Positions 20,149-28,345 of a stretch of DNA of 64,000 bases are shown in pieces (the stretch's first letter is position 1; every line of letters starts with the position of its first letter). The position numbers and the translations under genes are program-made. The notes under the pieces are model-generated. The model did not search any database. It saw only the letters and a program-made list of their open reading frames with translations, and was not told where the DNA came from. The stretch comes from Bdellovibrio sp. BCCA (lineage in GTDB: Bacteria > Bdellovibrionota > Bdellovibrionia > Bdellovibrionales > Bdellovibrionaceae), in assembly GCF_037996825.1 (NCBI RefSeq), contig NZ_JBBNAC010000001.1, forward strand, positions 2,170,001-2,234,000, in the 5' to 3' direction.

Positions 20149-20586
20149 TTATAAATCTATTAATTGCATCGTCTTGAGAGAATCCCGAGTGCAAATTTTC
20201 TCGACCTCTCTAAATATACCGTCGTTGGATTTTCCATCTTTGTACTTCGGATAAAAATACGCGAAGCTGTTTAATAAACAATCTGCATTTTTTTTAGCGC
20301 TGCAGTAGCTTTCGGAGATTTTGAAAGCATGGTTTCTTGAAACTGCATAGTAATTATGAGAATTCATATAGCCATAAAAATAGCCAAATGCTTTCCTTAA
20401 ACAGTCTCCGTTCTCGACTTTTACACAATACTCTTTCGCAGCCTTCGTCGCGTCTTTTTTGGACAAATTCTTGTAATATGCCGATTGAAAATAAATATAA
20501 GCTTCATCGAAACATGACTTTTCAATTTCTTCAGAAAATGACAACTCAGAGAAAAATACAATTACGCAGATCGCAAATGTTTTCAT
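20149..20586 (-). CDS. Small exported protein with three Cys-pair helical repeats
   Basis: 145 residues with a signal peptide (MKTFAICVIVFFSELSFS). The rest is three degenerate repeats of about 37 residues, each opening with a cysteine (SCFDEAYIYF, DCLRKAFGYFYG, DCLLNSFAYFYP) and closing with a cysteine (KEYC, ESYC, EKIC). Paired cysteines around two helices recall Sel1/TPR-like disulfide repeat proteins, but I cannot name a family. Its ATG overlaps the stop of the upstream 30-residue frame (ATGA), which suggests translational coupling. Confidence 0.75.
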   Translation of the reverse strand: MKTFAICVIVFFSELSFSEEIEKSCFDEAYIYFQSAYYKNLSKKDATKAAKEYCVKVENGDCLRKAFGYFYGYMNSHNYYAVSRNHAFKISESYCSAKKNADCLLNSFAYFYPKYKDGKSNDGIFREVEKICTRDSLKTMQLIDL

Positions 20587-20675
20587 AGAGCCGCAAAAGT
20601 GGTTCCAGCAAAAGTGACCACGTACTGAGAAGCGATTAAGAACAAGAAAATCTTTTTTAAATAAGAGCTTTTCAT
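20583..20675 (-). CDS. Candidate 30-residue membrane or signal-like microprotein
   Basis: A short frame from ATG at 20675 to TGA at 20583. It begins MKSSYLKK, followed by a hydrophobic stretch (IFLFLIASQYVVTFAGTTFA) and ends AL. Its stop overlaps the start of the following exported gene as ATGA, and it starts 10 bases after the stop of the upstream 497-residue gene. The context favours a real coupled microprotein or leader over chance, but it is short and there is no homology evidence. Confidence 0.5.
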   Translation of the reverse strand: MKSSYLKKIFLFLIASQYVVTFAGTTFAAL

Positions 20676-20685
20676 AAAATACCCA

Positions 20686-22179
20686 TCAATTGTTCAAGAG
20701 AGTGTTTTTGTTATCCTGATAGCGATTCTTCACTTTTTCCCAATTTGATTTTCCGCCGGAACCTGTAACTTCTTTTACCCACGCCTCTTGTCCCCCCACT
20801 CCCTTGTTGGGATCTTTAGCGCCTCCGGGAAGATACGCCCGATATTGAGAACTGGAAGAACCCGATGAAAAAGAAGACCCGAAACGTCCTCCGCCGCCAC
20901 CGCCACTGGCTCCATCAAGAACATTTGAATTTAGTGATTTTTTGTTCGCGCCATCATGACCTCCCGGAGCCGCCCCAGAGCCCCCGCCAGCGCCACCACT
21001 TAGGCCTGCAGAACTTCCTGCGGGAAGACTTCCGCCACCACCATCACTGCTGCTTGGATTTCTGAAACCATCAATTCCGTTTGGAGTGTTACTTAAACCA
21101 GGCCCCTCGGATTTCGCTTGAAGATTGTTTTTATCAGTTGCTCCCGTTTTTATTCCACTGCTGTCAGTCAGAGCGCTTTTTTGCAAAGTATTCGCGCAAC
21201 CCGCTGTGCGAGGATTTTTTATGCAAATGCATTCAGGTGAATTGGGATTTCTGCAAACGCATTCTTCTGTTTTTGCTTTAGTAGAATCCGAACACATATC
21301 AGCAGCAGCAACTGAGGCTGTTCCTCGAGAGGCTTCTTCACAAGCTGAGGCTTGCTTCATTGAATCAATCATCGAGGCTATACCCGTGACGGCGGAAGCG
21401 ACCATATTTACGTAGGAATACGTGCATGCAACATTTTTCAGGGCGATAGATTTATTCTCAGTGTCTATCTTTCCCTTCTCGTCATTATCTTTATTCGCAA
21501 TTGATTTAATCTCTTCAAACTTTGCATCTCTAAGCGCGATGAAGTCTGCACAGGCCGACAAAGCCGTTCCCATCTGCACAGCAGGTGTCTTCGGGTCCAC
21601 ACTGCAACTAAAGGATTCATGCGCGTTTACGATTTCAAGAATACGTTTGAGATTTGTTTGAACAGTGGAACACGATAACTCGCATGCCGCCCTCGCTGTT
21701 GAACAAGCAGTCACATAGGCCGTCAAACCTGCTTTAACGGTAGACATGGCTTGGCCCATACCACTACAAGAGTCATTGATCCCAAACGCAGCTCCAAACA
21801 TATTTGCATAGATATTCATTTGATTGAGTGTCTCTTGAAGCTTTGGACTGGTTTTCTCGCTACAAACATAGGAAGCGGCACTCTGAGTCTTTACACAGGC
21901 CCCGTGTCCGTTGGAATACCACGATGCCGCACTATCTAATGCCTTGAGACTTTCGGGGTTATTGATCATAACGCCCAGTACAGGCATTTTTTTTGCTTCT
22001 TGCACAATCAGCGATGTCGCCGCTTTCACTTTTTGCGCTTCGTCCGTATAACCACCATCACTAACCTTGATTCGAGCATCTTCACTTGTATTCACGACGG
22101 AAGGGGCGCCTTCTTCAGAGAATCCCACCGAACTCATCAACAACGACGTCGAAAGAAAGAAAATCCAGAATGACTTCAT
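20686..22179 (-). CDS. Cysteine-rich exported protein with Gly/Ser-rich tail
   Basis: 497 residues from the ATG at 22179, well placed after GGGGAG; a GTG one codon upstream is less likely. Signal peptide (MKSFWIFFLSTSLLMSSVGFS), then a helical domain with many cysteines (STARAACELSCS, ECVCRNPNSPECICIKNP) likely to form disulfides in the periplasm. About residues 340-450 are low-complexity Gly/Ser with runs such as GGGGGG, and the end is charged. Family not recognised. It leads a probable three-gene unit with the 30-residue frame and the triple-repeat protein. Confidence 0.8.
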   Translation of the reverse strand: MKSFWIFFLSTSLLMSSVGFSEEGAPSVVNTSEDARIKVSDGGYTDEAQKVKAATSLIVQEAKKMPVLGVMINNPESLKALDSAASWYSNGHGACVKTQSAASYVCSEKTSPKLQETLNQMNIYANMFGAAFGINDSCSGMGQAMSTVKAGLTAYVTACSTARAACELSCSTVQTNLKRILEIVNAHESFSCSVDPKTPAVQMGTALSACADFIALRDAKFEEIKSIANKDNDEKGKIDTENKSIALKNVACTYSYVNMVASAVTGIASMIDSMKQASACEEASRGTASVAAADMCSDSTKAKTEECVCRNPNSPECICIKNPRTAGCANTLQKSALTDSSGIKTGATDKNNLQAKSEGPGLSNTPNGIDGFRNPSSSDGGGGSLPAGSSAGLSGGAGGGSGAAPGGHDGANKKSLNSNVLDGASGGGGGGRFGSSFSSGSSSSQYRAYLPGGAKDPNKGVGGQEAWVKEVTGSGGKSNWEKVKNRYQDNKNTLLNN

Positions 22180-22262
22180 CACATCTCCCCTTTGTTGATG
22201 CTCTTGATCTGTTTTTCATGTCGGTAAACAAATTCTGTTTTTGAAGAGGGTATTTCAAGTAT

Positions 22263-22289
22263 CGTTGCCCTAAAAAGCAAAAAGCAACG
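22263..22289. promoter_or_regulatory. CGTTGC/GCAACG hairpin after the metalloprotease gene
   Basis: CGTTGC (22263-22268) pairs with GCAACG (22284-22289) around a 15-base A-rich loop, immediately after the metalloprotease stop codon. It could be a 3' stabiliser or terminator. The same GTTGC/GCAAC stem recurs elsewhere in the window. Confidence 0.4.
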
Positions 22290-22290
22290 A

Positions 22291-23547
22291 CTACGGACCT
22301 ACTGTCACAGGCAAACTATAATCTGAAATATTCCCAGAATAATCGACAGCTTGAATTCGATAAGTGTAACTCATTCCCTGCAGCAAATAAGAATCATCGA
22401 ATGCAGCACCTGGCACTACAGTATATAGAATACCGTTACGTTCAATCAAATACTTTTGGACACCGCGATCATCATTGGAAGACGACCACGACAAGTGAAT
22501 AACTGTCGTCGTTACTGCACGTCGACCTTTCCCCGAAGTGACAGTTTTCACGGAGGCTTGCAAATTCAAAGGGACTGATGGCGCAGTAACATCCGGAGTA
22601 CTCACTTCAATATGAACATTGCCATAGGTTGTATCTCGTGAAAGCAACTGCACTTTAAATGCACCTGTTGGATCTATCCAGACTTCCCCAGCTTTCACAG
22701 TCCCAACAAGATAGGATCGGGTTCCCAAACCAGCCCTATGCACACTAATGGAATCTAAAAATCCCGAACTTAAAATGGAATCAAATCCAAGGCCGCGACG
22801 ATACGACAAATAATAAGAATCCGTTGTTCCAACAATAGGGACCTTAACAGCTTGAAGATCGTTAACATCTTGTTCCAGATGAGCAACTCTGTAATCAGCA
22901 ATCGTTCCCACCATGCCGCTCATGTTCGCAATACGCGACGACGGAATCCATCCCATAGCAATCTTATGAACAGAGTTAAAGTGAGGTGTTGATGAAGGAT
23001 CCCCCATCACGTCGGAATGATCCGCATACTCGCCACCAGCGCTGGACGCATGATTCATCCCAAGACTATGACCAAGCTCGTGAGCATAAACCATCGAGTT
23101 GCTGCATCCACTGCTATCAATGAAAACTTTATTACCGCCAGTAAAGGCAGCCCCCGTCCAACCACATTTTAAAGAATTAGGAGGAAGAACGTAAACTCGC
23201 TTCTGAAACAGATTAAGATCATAACCTGCCTGAGTTGCAACCGCATCACCACTAGATGACAGACTGTTTAAATCACAGTACGCTGGTGCTGCAATTGTCA
23301 TGGCCTCTGTTACTGTGCCTTGAAATCCGACTTTTCCAAACGAGTTTTCTTGATAGTATTTATTAACTGAGGAGCTGCCGCTAAACATCAAACTATCAAC
23401 TTGGGATTTCGTGCAGACTTGCTTCGAAGTTGGAAAGTTTAATAAAATCACCAGTGTCTTTTGAACCCCGGCTCCAACTGTCGAAGTTTCATATGTTGAA
23501 GATGACACCGGCTCCGAAGATAGAAGCGCCAGTGAAGAGCTCTCCAA
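22291..23547 (-). CDS. Gametolysin-like (M11-type) zinc metalloprotease with C-terminal Fn3 domain
   Basis: About 418 residues from a TTG at 23547. The zinc motif HELGHSLGMNH is at residues 156-166 (H156, E157, H160, H166), followed by EYADHSDVMG, the Met-turn arrangement of M11 gametolysin-type metzincins. About residues 325-415 form a fibronectin type III domain (PSVPLNLQASV...YRIQAVDYSGNIS). No signal peptide is present in this frame, odd for such an enzyme; one lies immediately upstream in a different frame (23558-23848). It is either translated by coupling or by frameshift with that segment, or is a damaged gene. A decayed copy of the Fn3 end lies at 54876-55061. Confidence 0.8.
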   Translation of the reverse strand: MESSSLALLSSEPVSSSTYETSTVGAGVQKTLVILLNFPTSKQVCTKSQVDSLMFSGSSSVNKYYQENSFGKVGFQGTVTEAMTIAAPAYCDLNSLSSSGDAVATQAGYDLNLFQKRVYVLPPNSLKCGWTGAAFTGGNKVFIDSSGCSNSMVYAHELGHSLGMNHASSAGGEYADHSDVMGDPSSTPHFNSVHKIAMGWIPSSRIANMSGMVGTIADYRVAHLEQDVNDLQAVKVPIVGTTDSYYLSYRRGLGFDSILSSGFLDSISVHRAGLGTRSYLVGTVKAGEVWIDPTGAFKVQLLSRDTTYGNVHIEVSTPDVTAPSVPLNLQASVKTVTSGKGRRAVTTTVIHLSWSSSNDDRGVQKYLIERNGILYTVVPGAAFDDSYLLQGMSYTYRIQAVDYSGNISDYSLPVTVGP

Positions 23548-23557
23548 AATACTGCCT

Positions 23558-23848
23558 TCAACAGATCAACAACAAGGTGCCGCCACCGGAATCAACGCCA
23601 CCCTGCTGAAGCTGATTCTTGTTTAGTTGCTTCAGTTTTTGCGACAGATTTTTTTCTAGCTCAAGAAGATCTAATTTATCAGCCGCGATAACTGAGTGAG
23701 AGATATTCTTGGTCTCTATAACGTTTGGATAGCTCTTAAGGACGAAAATGTCCCTTTTAGATGATATGTCAAAAGTTTGAGCAGGAGCCGCTTTAGAGCT
23801 CAGAATGAATCCTGCTAGAAGTGTGAGGGCCAGTATAATTTTGCTCAT
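23558..23848 (-). CDS. Exported N-terminal segment, probably the detached front of the metalloprotease
   Basis: 96 residues with a clear signal peptide (MSKIILALTLLAGFILSSKAA), a short helical stretch (KNLSQKLKQLNKNQLQQ) and an end GGVDSGGGTLLLIC. It stops 10 bases before the TTG of the metalloprotease. The downstream frame lacks a signal peptide and opens only just after this stop (a TGA in the downstream frame lies about 25 bases before its TTG), so the pair looks like one pre-pro-protease split by a frame change close to the junction. It could also be a small exported protein in its own right; the GGG-LLxC ending resembles GNGGGALLC in the protein at 37080. Confidence 0.6.
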   Translation of the reverse strand: MSKIILALTLLAGFILSSKAAPAQTFDISSKRDIFVLKSYPNVIETKNISHSVIAADKLDLLELEKNLSQKLKQLNKNQLQQGGVDSGGGTLLLIC

Positions 23849-23938
23849 ATCTTATGCTAGGGATTTAGCAAAATTTAGACCGCAAATCGCAGACACAAAA
23901 TGACTCCATCTCGCTGCCAAATATTTCCCAAGCAACAG

Positions 23939-24730
23939 TTAGTTTGTAACCTCCAAATAGGGATAGCGTTTTTGAAGTCGCTTGATAACACCCTTCTTTT
24001 CTAAATTCTCAAATGCTTTGCGGAGCGTTTCTGCTAACTCAGGACTGCTCGTCTTTGATAAGCCAAATGTGCGATGCCCTAAATCAGATAAGCGCACAAT
24101 TTTTTCCATTTTGACTTTTGCATAAACGGGATTTTCTTTAACTACTTCCTTTTGAACATAATCCAACACATCTTCATCGATGGCCATATAAGGCATCCGG
24201 TGTCCCATCAATTTCATCACCAGCATTCTATCGTCCACAGTTTCATCCAAGGTGGCACCCAGTTTTTGTAGATCTTCAGCCCATGAATATCCTCGCGTCA
24301 CCCCGACGACTTTTCCTTTCAGTTCCCCTTTCGACTTCAACTGAAGCTGGGCTGCTTTTTCTTTTAAAGCATAAATCCAAATACTGCGGGTCATTTTCGG
24401 ACCGATCCAATTAAAATATTTTTCACGCTCCACTGGAACAGTTCCCAAGGGGTACATCAAGATGTTCGGGTTTTCGGTAGAGATTTTATAAGCTCTTTTC
24501 CAGGGAAAGACTTGAATAGGTGTATTGGCAAGGTCTACTTTTCCCTCTTTTTTAAGTTCGAGTAAAAGTTCGTCGACGATTTCAGTCATAAAACCTGCAG
24601 GTTTTCCTTTTTCATCGATATAGCTAAATGGCGGAAAATTTGCCGTCATAATCTGAAAAGAGGGGGTTTTCTTTTGGGCGAAAAGCGAAGGGCTCAGCAA
24701 AAGTACAAAAATAAAAGAGAGATATTTCAC
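23939..24730 (-). CDS. Periplasmic solute-binding protein, family 3
   Basis: 263 residues from a GTG with an AGAAGGA ribosome site. Signal peptide MKYLSFIFVLLLSPSLFA, then an SBP_bac_3 fold: TANFPPFSYIDEKGKPAGFMTEI, the hinge region FPWKRAYK, and KGKVVGVTRGYS opening the second lobe. Such proteins bind amino acids or similar small molecules for ABC uptake or sensing. No permease or ATPase gene lies nearby. It is divergent from a second, distinct member. Confidence 0.88.
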   Translation of the reverse strand: MKYLSFIFVLLLSPSLFAQKKTPSFQIMTANFPPFSYIDEKGKPAGFMTEIVDELLLELKKEGKVDLANTPIQVFPWKRAYKISTENPNILMYPLGTVPVEREKYFNWIGPKMTRSIWIYALKEKAAQLQLKSKGELKGKVVGVTRGYSWAEDLQKLGATLDETVDDRMLVMKLMGHRMPYMAIDEDVLDYVQKEVVKENPVYAKVKMEKIVRLSDLGHRTFGLSKTSSPELAETLRKAFENLEKKGVIKRLQKRYPYLEVTN

Positions 24731-24909
24731 GACAGTATTTCCTTCTTACTAATCAGATACGGGAGTGCGACTTTTTTAGCAACATCAAACTCACAGAAGG
24801 GAAATTCAAACATGCGGGCAAGATTTGTCATTTTATGGACATCGTTTCGTGAACTAAATTGCGGTGGATTTTTTCACTTCTTCCTCTTAGCATTCTACAT
24901 GGAGGCGGT

Positions 24910-25704
24910 GTGAAAACTCTGAATTCCATAGCTGTTTTATTTTTTCTATTGCTAGCGGCTTACACAGCTTACGGCAAAGAAACCATTCGTATTTCTACAG
25001 GAGAATGGTCGCCGTTTATTTCTGAGTCCTTAGAAAACAATGGCTTGATTGCTCAAATCACGCGAGAAGCGTTCGTACGCGTTGGGTTTGACATAAAGTT
25101 GGGATTTTTCCCTTGGGCACGCGCCGGCGAACTTTCCAAATCCGGCGAGTGGGATGGCACCATCGCTTTTGTCAGACTTAAAGAAAGAGAAAAAGCTTAT
25201 TACTACAGCGATGTGATCTACACGGGCCAATATGTGTTCTTTCATCTGAAATCATATCCTTTGCAGTGGAACGATTATACTGATCTTAAGAATATCACTA
25301 TCGCCTCCACCCGTGGATACGGAGGCATGGGAGAAAAATTTCTTCAGGCCGAAAAAAACGGCGTCATTAAAGTTCTAAGGCTCACGTCGGACACTCAGAG
25401 TTTTAATATGCTCCTAACCCAGCGAGTGCAAGCCGTGCCGAGCGATTTAGAAGTCGGTTATGTCTACCTTAAAAAACTTTATGGAAAAGACGCGAGTAAA
25501 TTCACACACAGCCCGCACATTATCCATCGGGCTGACTACCATTTGGTGATTTCCAAAAAAATTAAAAATGGACCACAGCTTATTGATAAATTTAATGAGG
25601 GGCTGAAGCTTCTTCATAAGTCCGGAAGATACCAAGAAATACTGAAGTCATGGTACCGCAAACCCCTCTACAAAGAGGCTGTTCCCAACAGTTATTTAAA
25701 ATAA
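24910..25704 (+). CDS. Periplasmic solute-binding protein, family 3 (second copy)
   Basis: 264 residues from the GTG at 24910, which follows GGAGG; an upstream in-frame start at 24859 would place extra residues before a perfectly good signal peptide (MKTLNSIAVLFFLLLAAYTAYG). Family features: ISTGEWSPFISESLENNGLIAQI, FFPWARAGE, and ITIASTRGYGG at the second lobe. It shares lay-out and the FPW(K/A)RA segment with the divergent gene but is clearly diverged. No transporter partner is present, so it may be an orphan binding protein. Confidence 0.88.
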   Translation: MKTLNSIAVLFFLLLAAYTAYGKETIRISTGEWSPFISESLENNGLIAQITREAFVRVGFDIKLGFFPWARAGELSKSGEWDGTIAFVRLKEREKAYYYSDVIYTGQYVFFHLKSYPLQWNDYTDLKNITIASTRGYGGMGEKFLQAEKNGVIKVLRLTSDTQSFNMLLTQRVQAVPSDLEVGYVYLKKLYGKDASKFTHSPHIIHRADYHLVISKKIKNGPQLIDKFNEGLKLLHKSGRYQEILKSWYRKPLYKEAVPNSYLK

Positions 25705-25714
25705 AAGAATAAAA

Positions 25715-27400
25715 CTATTTGTTTTTCGGTTTTTTGTGACTCACCTTTTTTTTGATTTTATTTTCATGGTATTCGGTGATTTTCAAAGTCGGAAAACTTT
25801 GCAGATGAACTATATGATGCGTCTCTTGCTTCGGAACATATTTAAAGCTGTGCGGAATATAAGCTTCTTTATAAATATCAACTTGATAAACTTTATTCTG
25901 TTCCATAGCCAATGAAACTGGAACAGCTAACGAATGAGCCTGTCCATCAACTAACATTGTTGCTCCACTCGGAACTGATGAAAATGTAATAGAGACCATT
26001 CTCGCGGGCGCGACAATGACTTTCTTTTTTTTAAAGAACCGCTCTTGAAAGGCCTCATTAAACTCTCTCAATGTGTTCTTATAACTAGCTAAATCCAGGC
26101 TATAGCTTGGGACGCTGGCATTTGGAAAATAAACCCGAAAAGCCACACTCGCAAAGCACCCAATAACTACGAAAACCAATCCAAAGAACATCCTTCCTAA
26201 AGGAATTCTTTCGTTTTCGCTAACGACCCGAAGTTGATCCATTCTCAAGACTTTTTGAGGCGGCAATCGTGGCGATAAAAAAGGGTTCACCCTCTTTAGG
26301 GTCAAAATGGTTTTTTCCAGCATGGAAACCGACTTTGGGTGCGTCTGTTTTACAGAGGGCTCCTGTCTGAACGTCTTCAACTCTTCGAATGAACTTAAAT
26401 ACTGTCGGACAAATGAGCGATATTTTAAGTGGTCACTCAACTCTTGAGAGGAAAACTGCGGATACACGCGATTAAGAATAAAATTAAGATCTTTTATGAG
26501 TTCCCGCGCTCCTTGATATCTGAACTCCGGCTTATGATGAAGAAGTTTTTCTAGAATCTTTTTCGAAAAATCGATGCGATTAGATTCTGCAAAGTTGAGA
26601 TTATCTATCTTATACTCTATCACCTTTTTGCGAACTTCTTCGATACTGCTGCCTGAAAAGAATCGACGGTTTGTTAATAACTCCCAAAAAATAATTCCCA
26701 GAGAAAAAAGATCCGTGCGATGATCTATGGGCTCTCCGTGAATTTGCTCAGGACTCATGTAGACGACTTTGCCTTTTACAACACCGTGGGTTGTATGCTC
26801 GGATGCCGACGCCTTGGCGATTCCAAAATCAATCACTTTCACTTCGCCATCAAAGGTAAGCATAATATTATGCGGACTCAGATCTCTATGAATAAGATTC
26901 AATGGCTTGCCACTGGAAGGCTCCTGCACATGAACGGCATAATCTAATCCTTCGGCGATCTCTTTGATAATATAAAAAACCAAGGGAAGGTCGAGCAATT
27001 CTTCGCTCTCACGCAGATAAGCGATCAGTTCCCGAAGTGAAACTCCGTGGATGAACTCCATCACGAAATAGGCTTCGGAATTCACCATTCCAAAATCGAA
27101 GGTCTGCACAATATTTTGATGATTTAGGCACGCCGCAATTCGCATCTCATCCAGAAACATCTGCCTCATCTCCTGACTGTCTAAATAATCCGGAAGAGTT
27201 TTCTTCAAAGCGACAATCTTACCCAGGCCATGACTTACTGTGGATCTGGCCAGAAACACTTCTGCCATTCCTCCTTTGGCGATGGATTTTAGGATTTGAT
27301 ACGAACCAATACTTTTCACATATACAAAGATAAAAGCTTTTCGTTCGATAGGCGCTAACAGGAACTCACCCCACGACCATAAACCGTTGCTCAATTGCAT
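25715..27400 (-). CDS. Membrane-anchored Ser/Thr protein kinase with periplasmic PEGA-like domain
   Basis: Hanks-type kinase. Numbering from the ATG at 27400: glycine loop IAKGGMAEVFLA at about 40-52, VALK lysine K66, catalytic HRDLSPHN with D173 and N178, DFG at 191-193, and MSPEQ. All catalytic residues are present, so it should be active. A membrane segment at about 403-423 is followed by a PEGA-like sensor region (ITFSSVPSGATMLVDG) and a basic tail. The start is uncertain: a GTG at 27319 gives VKSIGSYQILK, the more usual kinase opening, and neither start has a good ribosome site. It is divergent from a three-gene envelope operon that may be its target or regulator. Confidence 0.92.
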   Translation of the reverse strand: MQLSNGLWSWGEFLLAPIERKAFIFVYVKSIGSYQILKSIAKGGMAEVFLARSTVSHGLGKIVALKKTLPDYLDSQEMRQMFLDEMRIAACLNHQNIVQTFDFGMVNSEAYFVMEFIHGVSLRELIAYLRESEELLDLPLVFYIIKEIAEGLDYAVHVQEPSSGKPLNLIHRDLSPHNIMLTFDGEVKVIDFGIAKASASEHTTHGVVKGKVVYMSPEQIHGEPIDHRTDLFSLGIIFWELLTNRRFFSGSSIEEVRKKVIEYKIDNLNFAESNRIDFSKKILEKLLHHKPEFRYQGARELIKDLNFILNRVYPQFSSQELSDHLKYRSFVRQYLSSFEELKTFRQEPSVKQTHPKSVSMLEKTILTLKRVNPFLSPRLPPQKVLRMDQLRVVSENERIPLGRMFFGLVFVVIGCFASVAFRVYFPNASVPSYSLDLASYKNTLREFNEAFQERFFKKKKVIVAPARMVSITFSSVPSGATMLVDGQAHSLAVPVSLAMEQNKVYQVDIYKEAYIPHSFKYVPKQETHHIVHLQSFPTLKITEYHENKIKKKVSHKKPKNK

Positions 27401-27541
27401 ACACAAGCAACGCTCGATGTGGCGTCAAGGTAATAGGCAAATTCCAATCTTTAGACATTTGGTATGACCTTAAATTCCTACCAAGCACCAAACTCCCTGT
27501 GCACCGATATTGCACGTACACTGAATATCCGAGGAGGTTAT

Positions 27542-27812
27542 ATGGTTTTAAAAATTCTTTTATGTGCGGCTATTCTTAGCTCTGTAGCCTGTGCCTCCAC
27601 CCGCCGAGTTTTCTCGTCTTGGGGCGATCCCACAAAATCTGTGTATATTACGGATGTCACACAAAAGCCCTCTCGCGGAATCGCAAGCCAAAGAAACTAA
27701 GTCACTCATCAGAGATGTTGCATCAAAAGAAATGAAGCAACAGTTCCTTGGCAGTGGCAGACAAATCTCGACTACTCGATATAATTTGTTACGGCTTACA
27801 CTGTTTTTGTGA
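27542..27812 (+). CDS. Small lipoprotein gene with apparent +1 frame break
   Basis: The ATG at 27542 has a GGAGG site and encodes MVLKILLCAAILSSVAC, a lipoprotein signal peptide with the cysteine at residue 17. This frame stops at 27700 after 52 residues. The +1 frame is open across the same region and continues (AESQAKETKSLIRDVASKE...) to a TGA at 27810-27812 that overlaps the GTG start of the next gene (GTGA). A fused product of about 90 residues would fit the operon better than the short form. The break lies somewhere between about 27640 and 27700. Alternatives: programmed frameshift, a mutation or sequence error, or a genuine short lipoprotein. Confidence 0.6.
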
Positions 27813-28345
27813 ACAAACAAATCATCTTCAGCACATTTGCAGGTATTTTGATTGGTTTTATAATTGGAAAGGTCACTGACAGACCTACTCCTTTAAACAA
27901 TATCGAGTCTGCACCGCCGTCGATACAGAAGCAAGAGTCTGCACCAGAAAAGATCGTCTACAAAGAATGCCCCACGGATCCTACTGATAGTATTTTACCT
28001 GCCCCAAGTCTTTCGGCAAATTTAGCAACTCCGCTTCTTTCTAATCACGAAGGTGAAGTCCGCGTTGCTTGGAATGCGGTCCCTCACGCCACCCGCTATC
28101 GCTTGCAAGTTTTAGATCCTGTAGGGAAGGTTGTAAAAACTTACACCACTCCGCGTACGACGATTTATCTCAAAGAATTAGCGTATAACGAAAGCCTTCC
28201 ATTTACGCCCTACTCGGTTGTTCTTTCTACGATCAACCGAAAGAATGAAGAAGGTGCCATAAGTCCACGATACGAAGTTCGTATTCGTCCTCTGAAAAAT
28301 CTTACAGCGCCCTCTATCAACGAAATTACGATCGAGAACGAATGA
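27809..28345 (+). CDS. Membrane-anchored Fn3-like protein
   Basis: 178 residues from a GTG that overlaps the preceding stop. An N-terminal membrane anchor (IIFSTFAGILIGFIIG) is followed by a Pro/Ser-rich linker and one fibronectin III-like beta domain (GEVRVAWNAVPHATRYRLQVLD). Its stop overlaps the next start (ATGA), so the operon is tightly coupled. The protein probably sits in the inner membrane or is exported, facing the periplasm. Confidence 0.75.
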   Translation: MNKQIIFSTFAGILIGFIIGKVTDRPTPLNNIESAPPSIQKQESAPEKIVYKECPTDPTDSILPAPSLSANLATPLLSNHEGEVRVAWNAVPHATRYRLQVLDPVGKVVKTYTTPRTTIYLKELAYNESLPFTPYSVVLSTINRKNEEGAISPRYEVRIRPLKNLTAPSINEITIENE

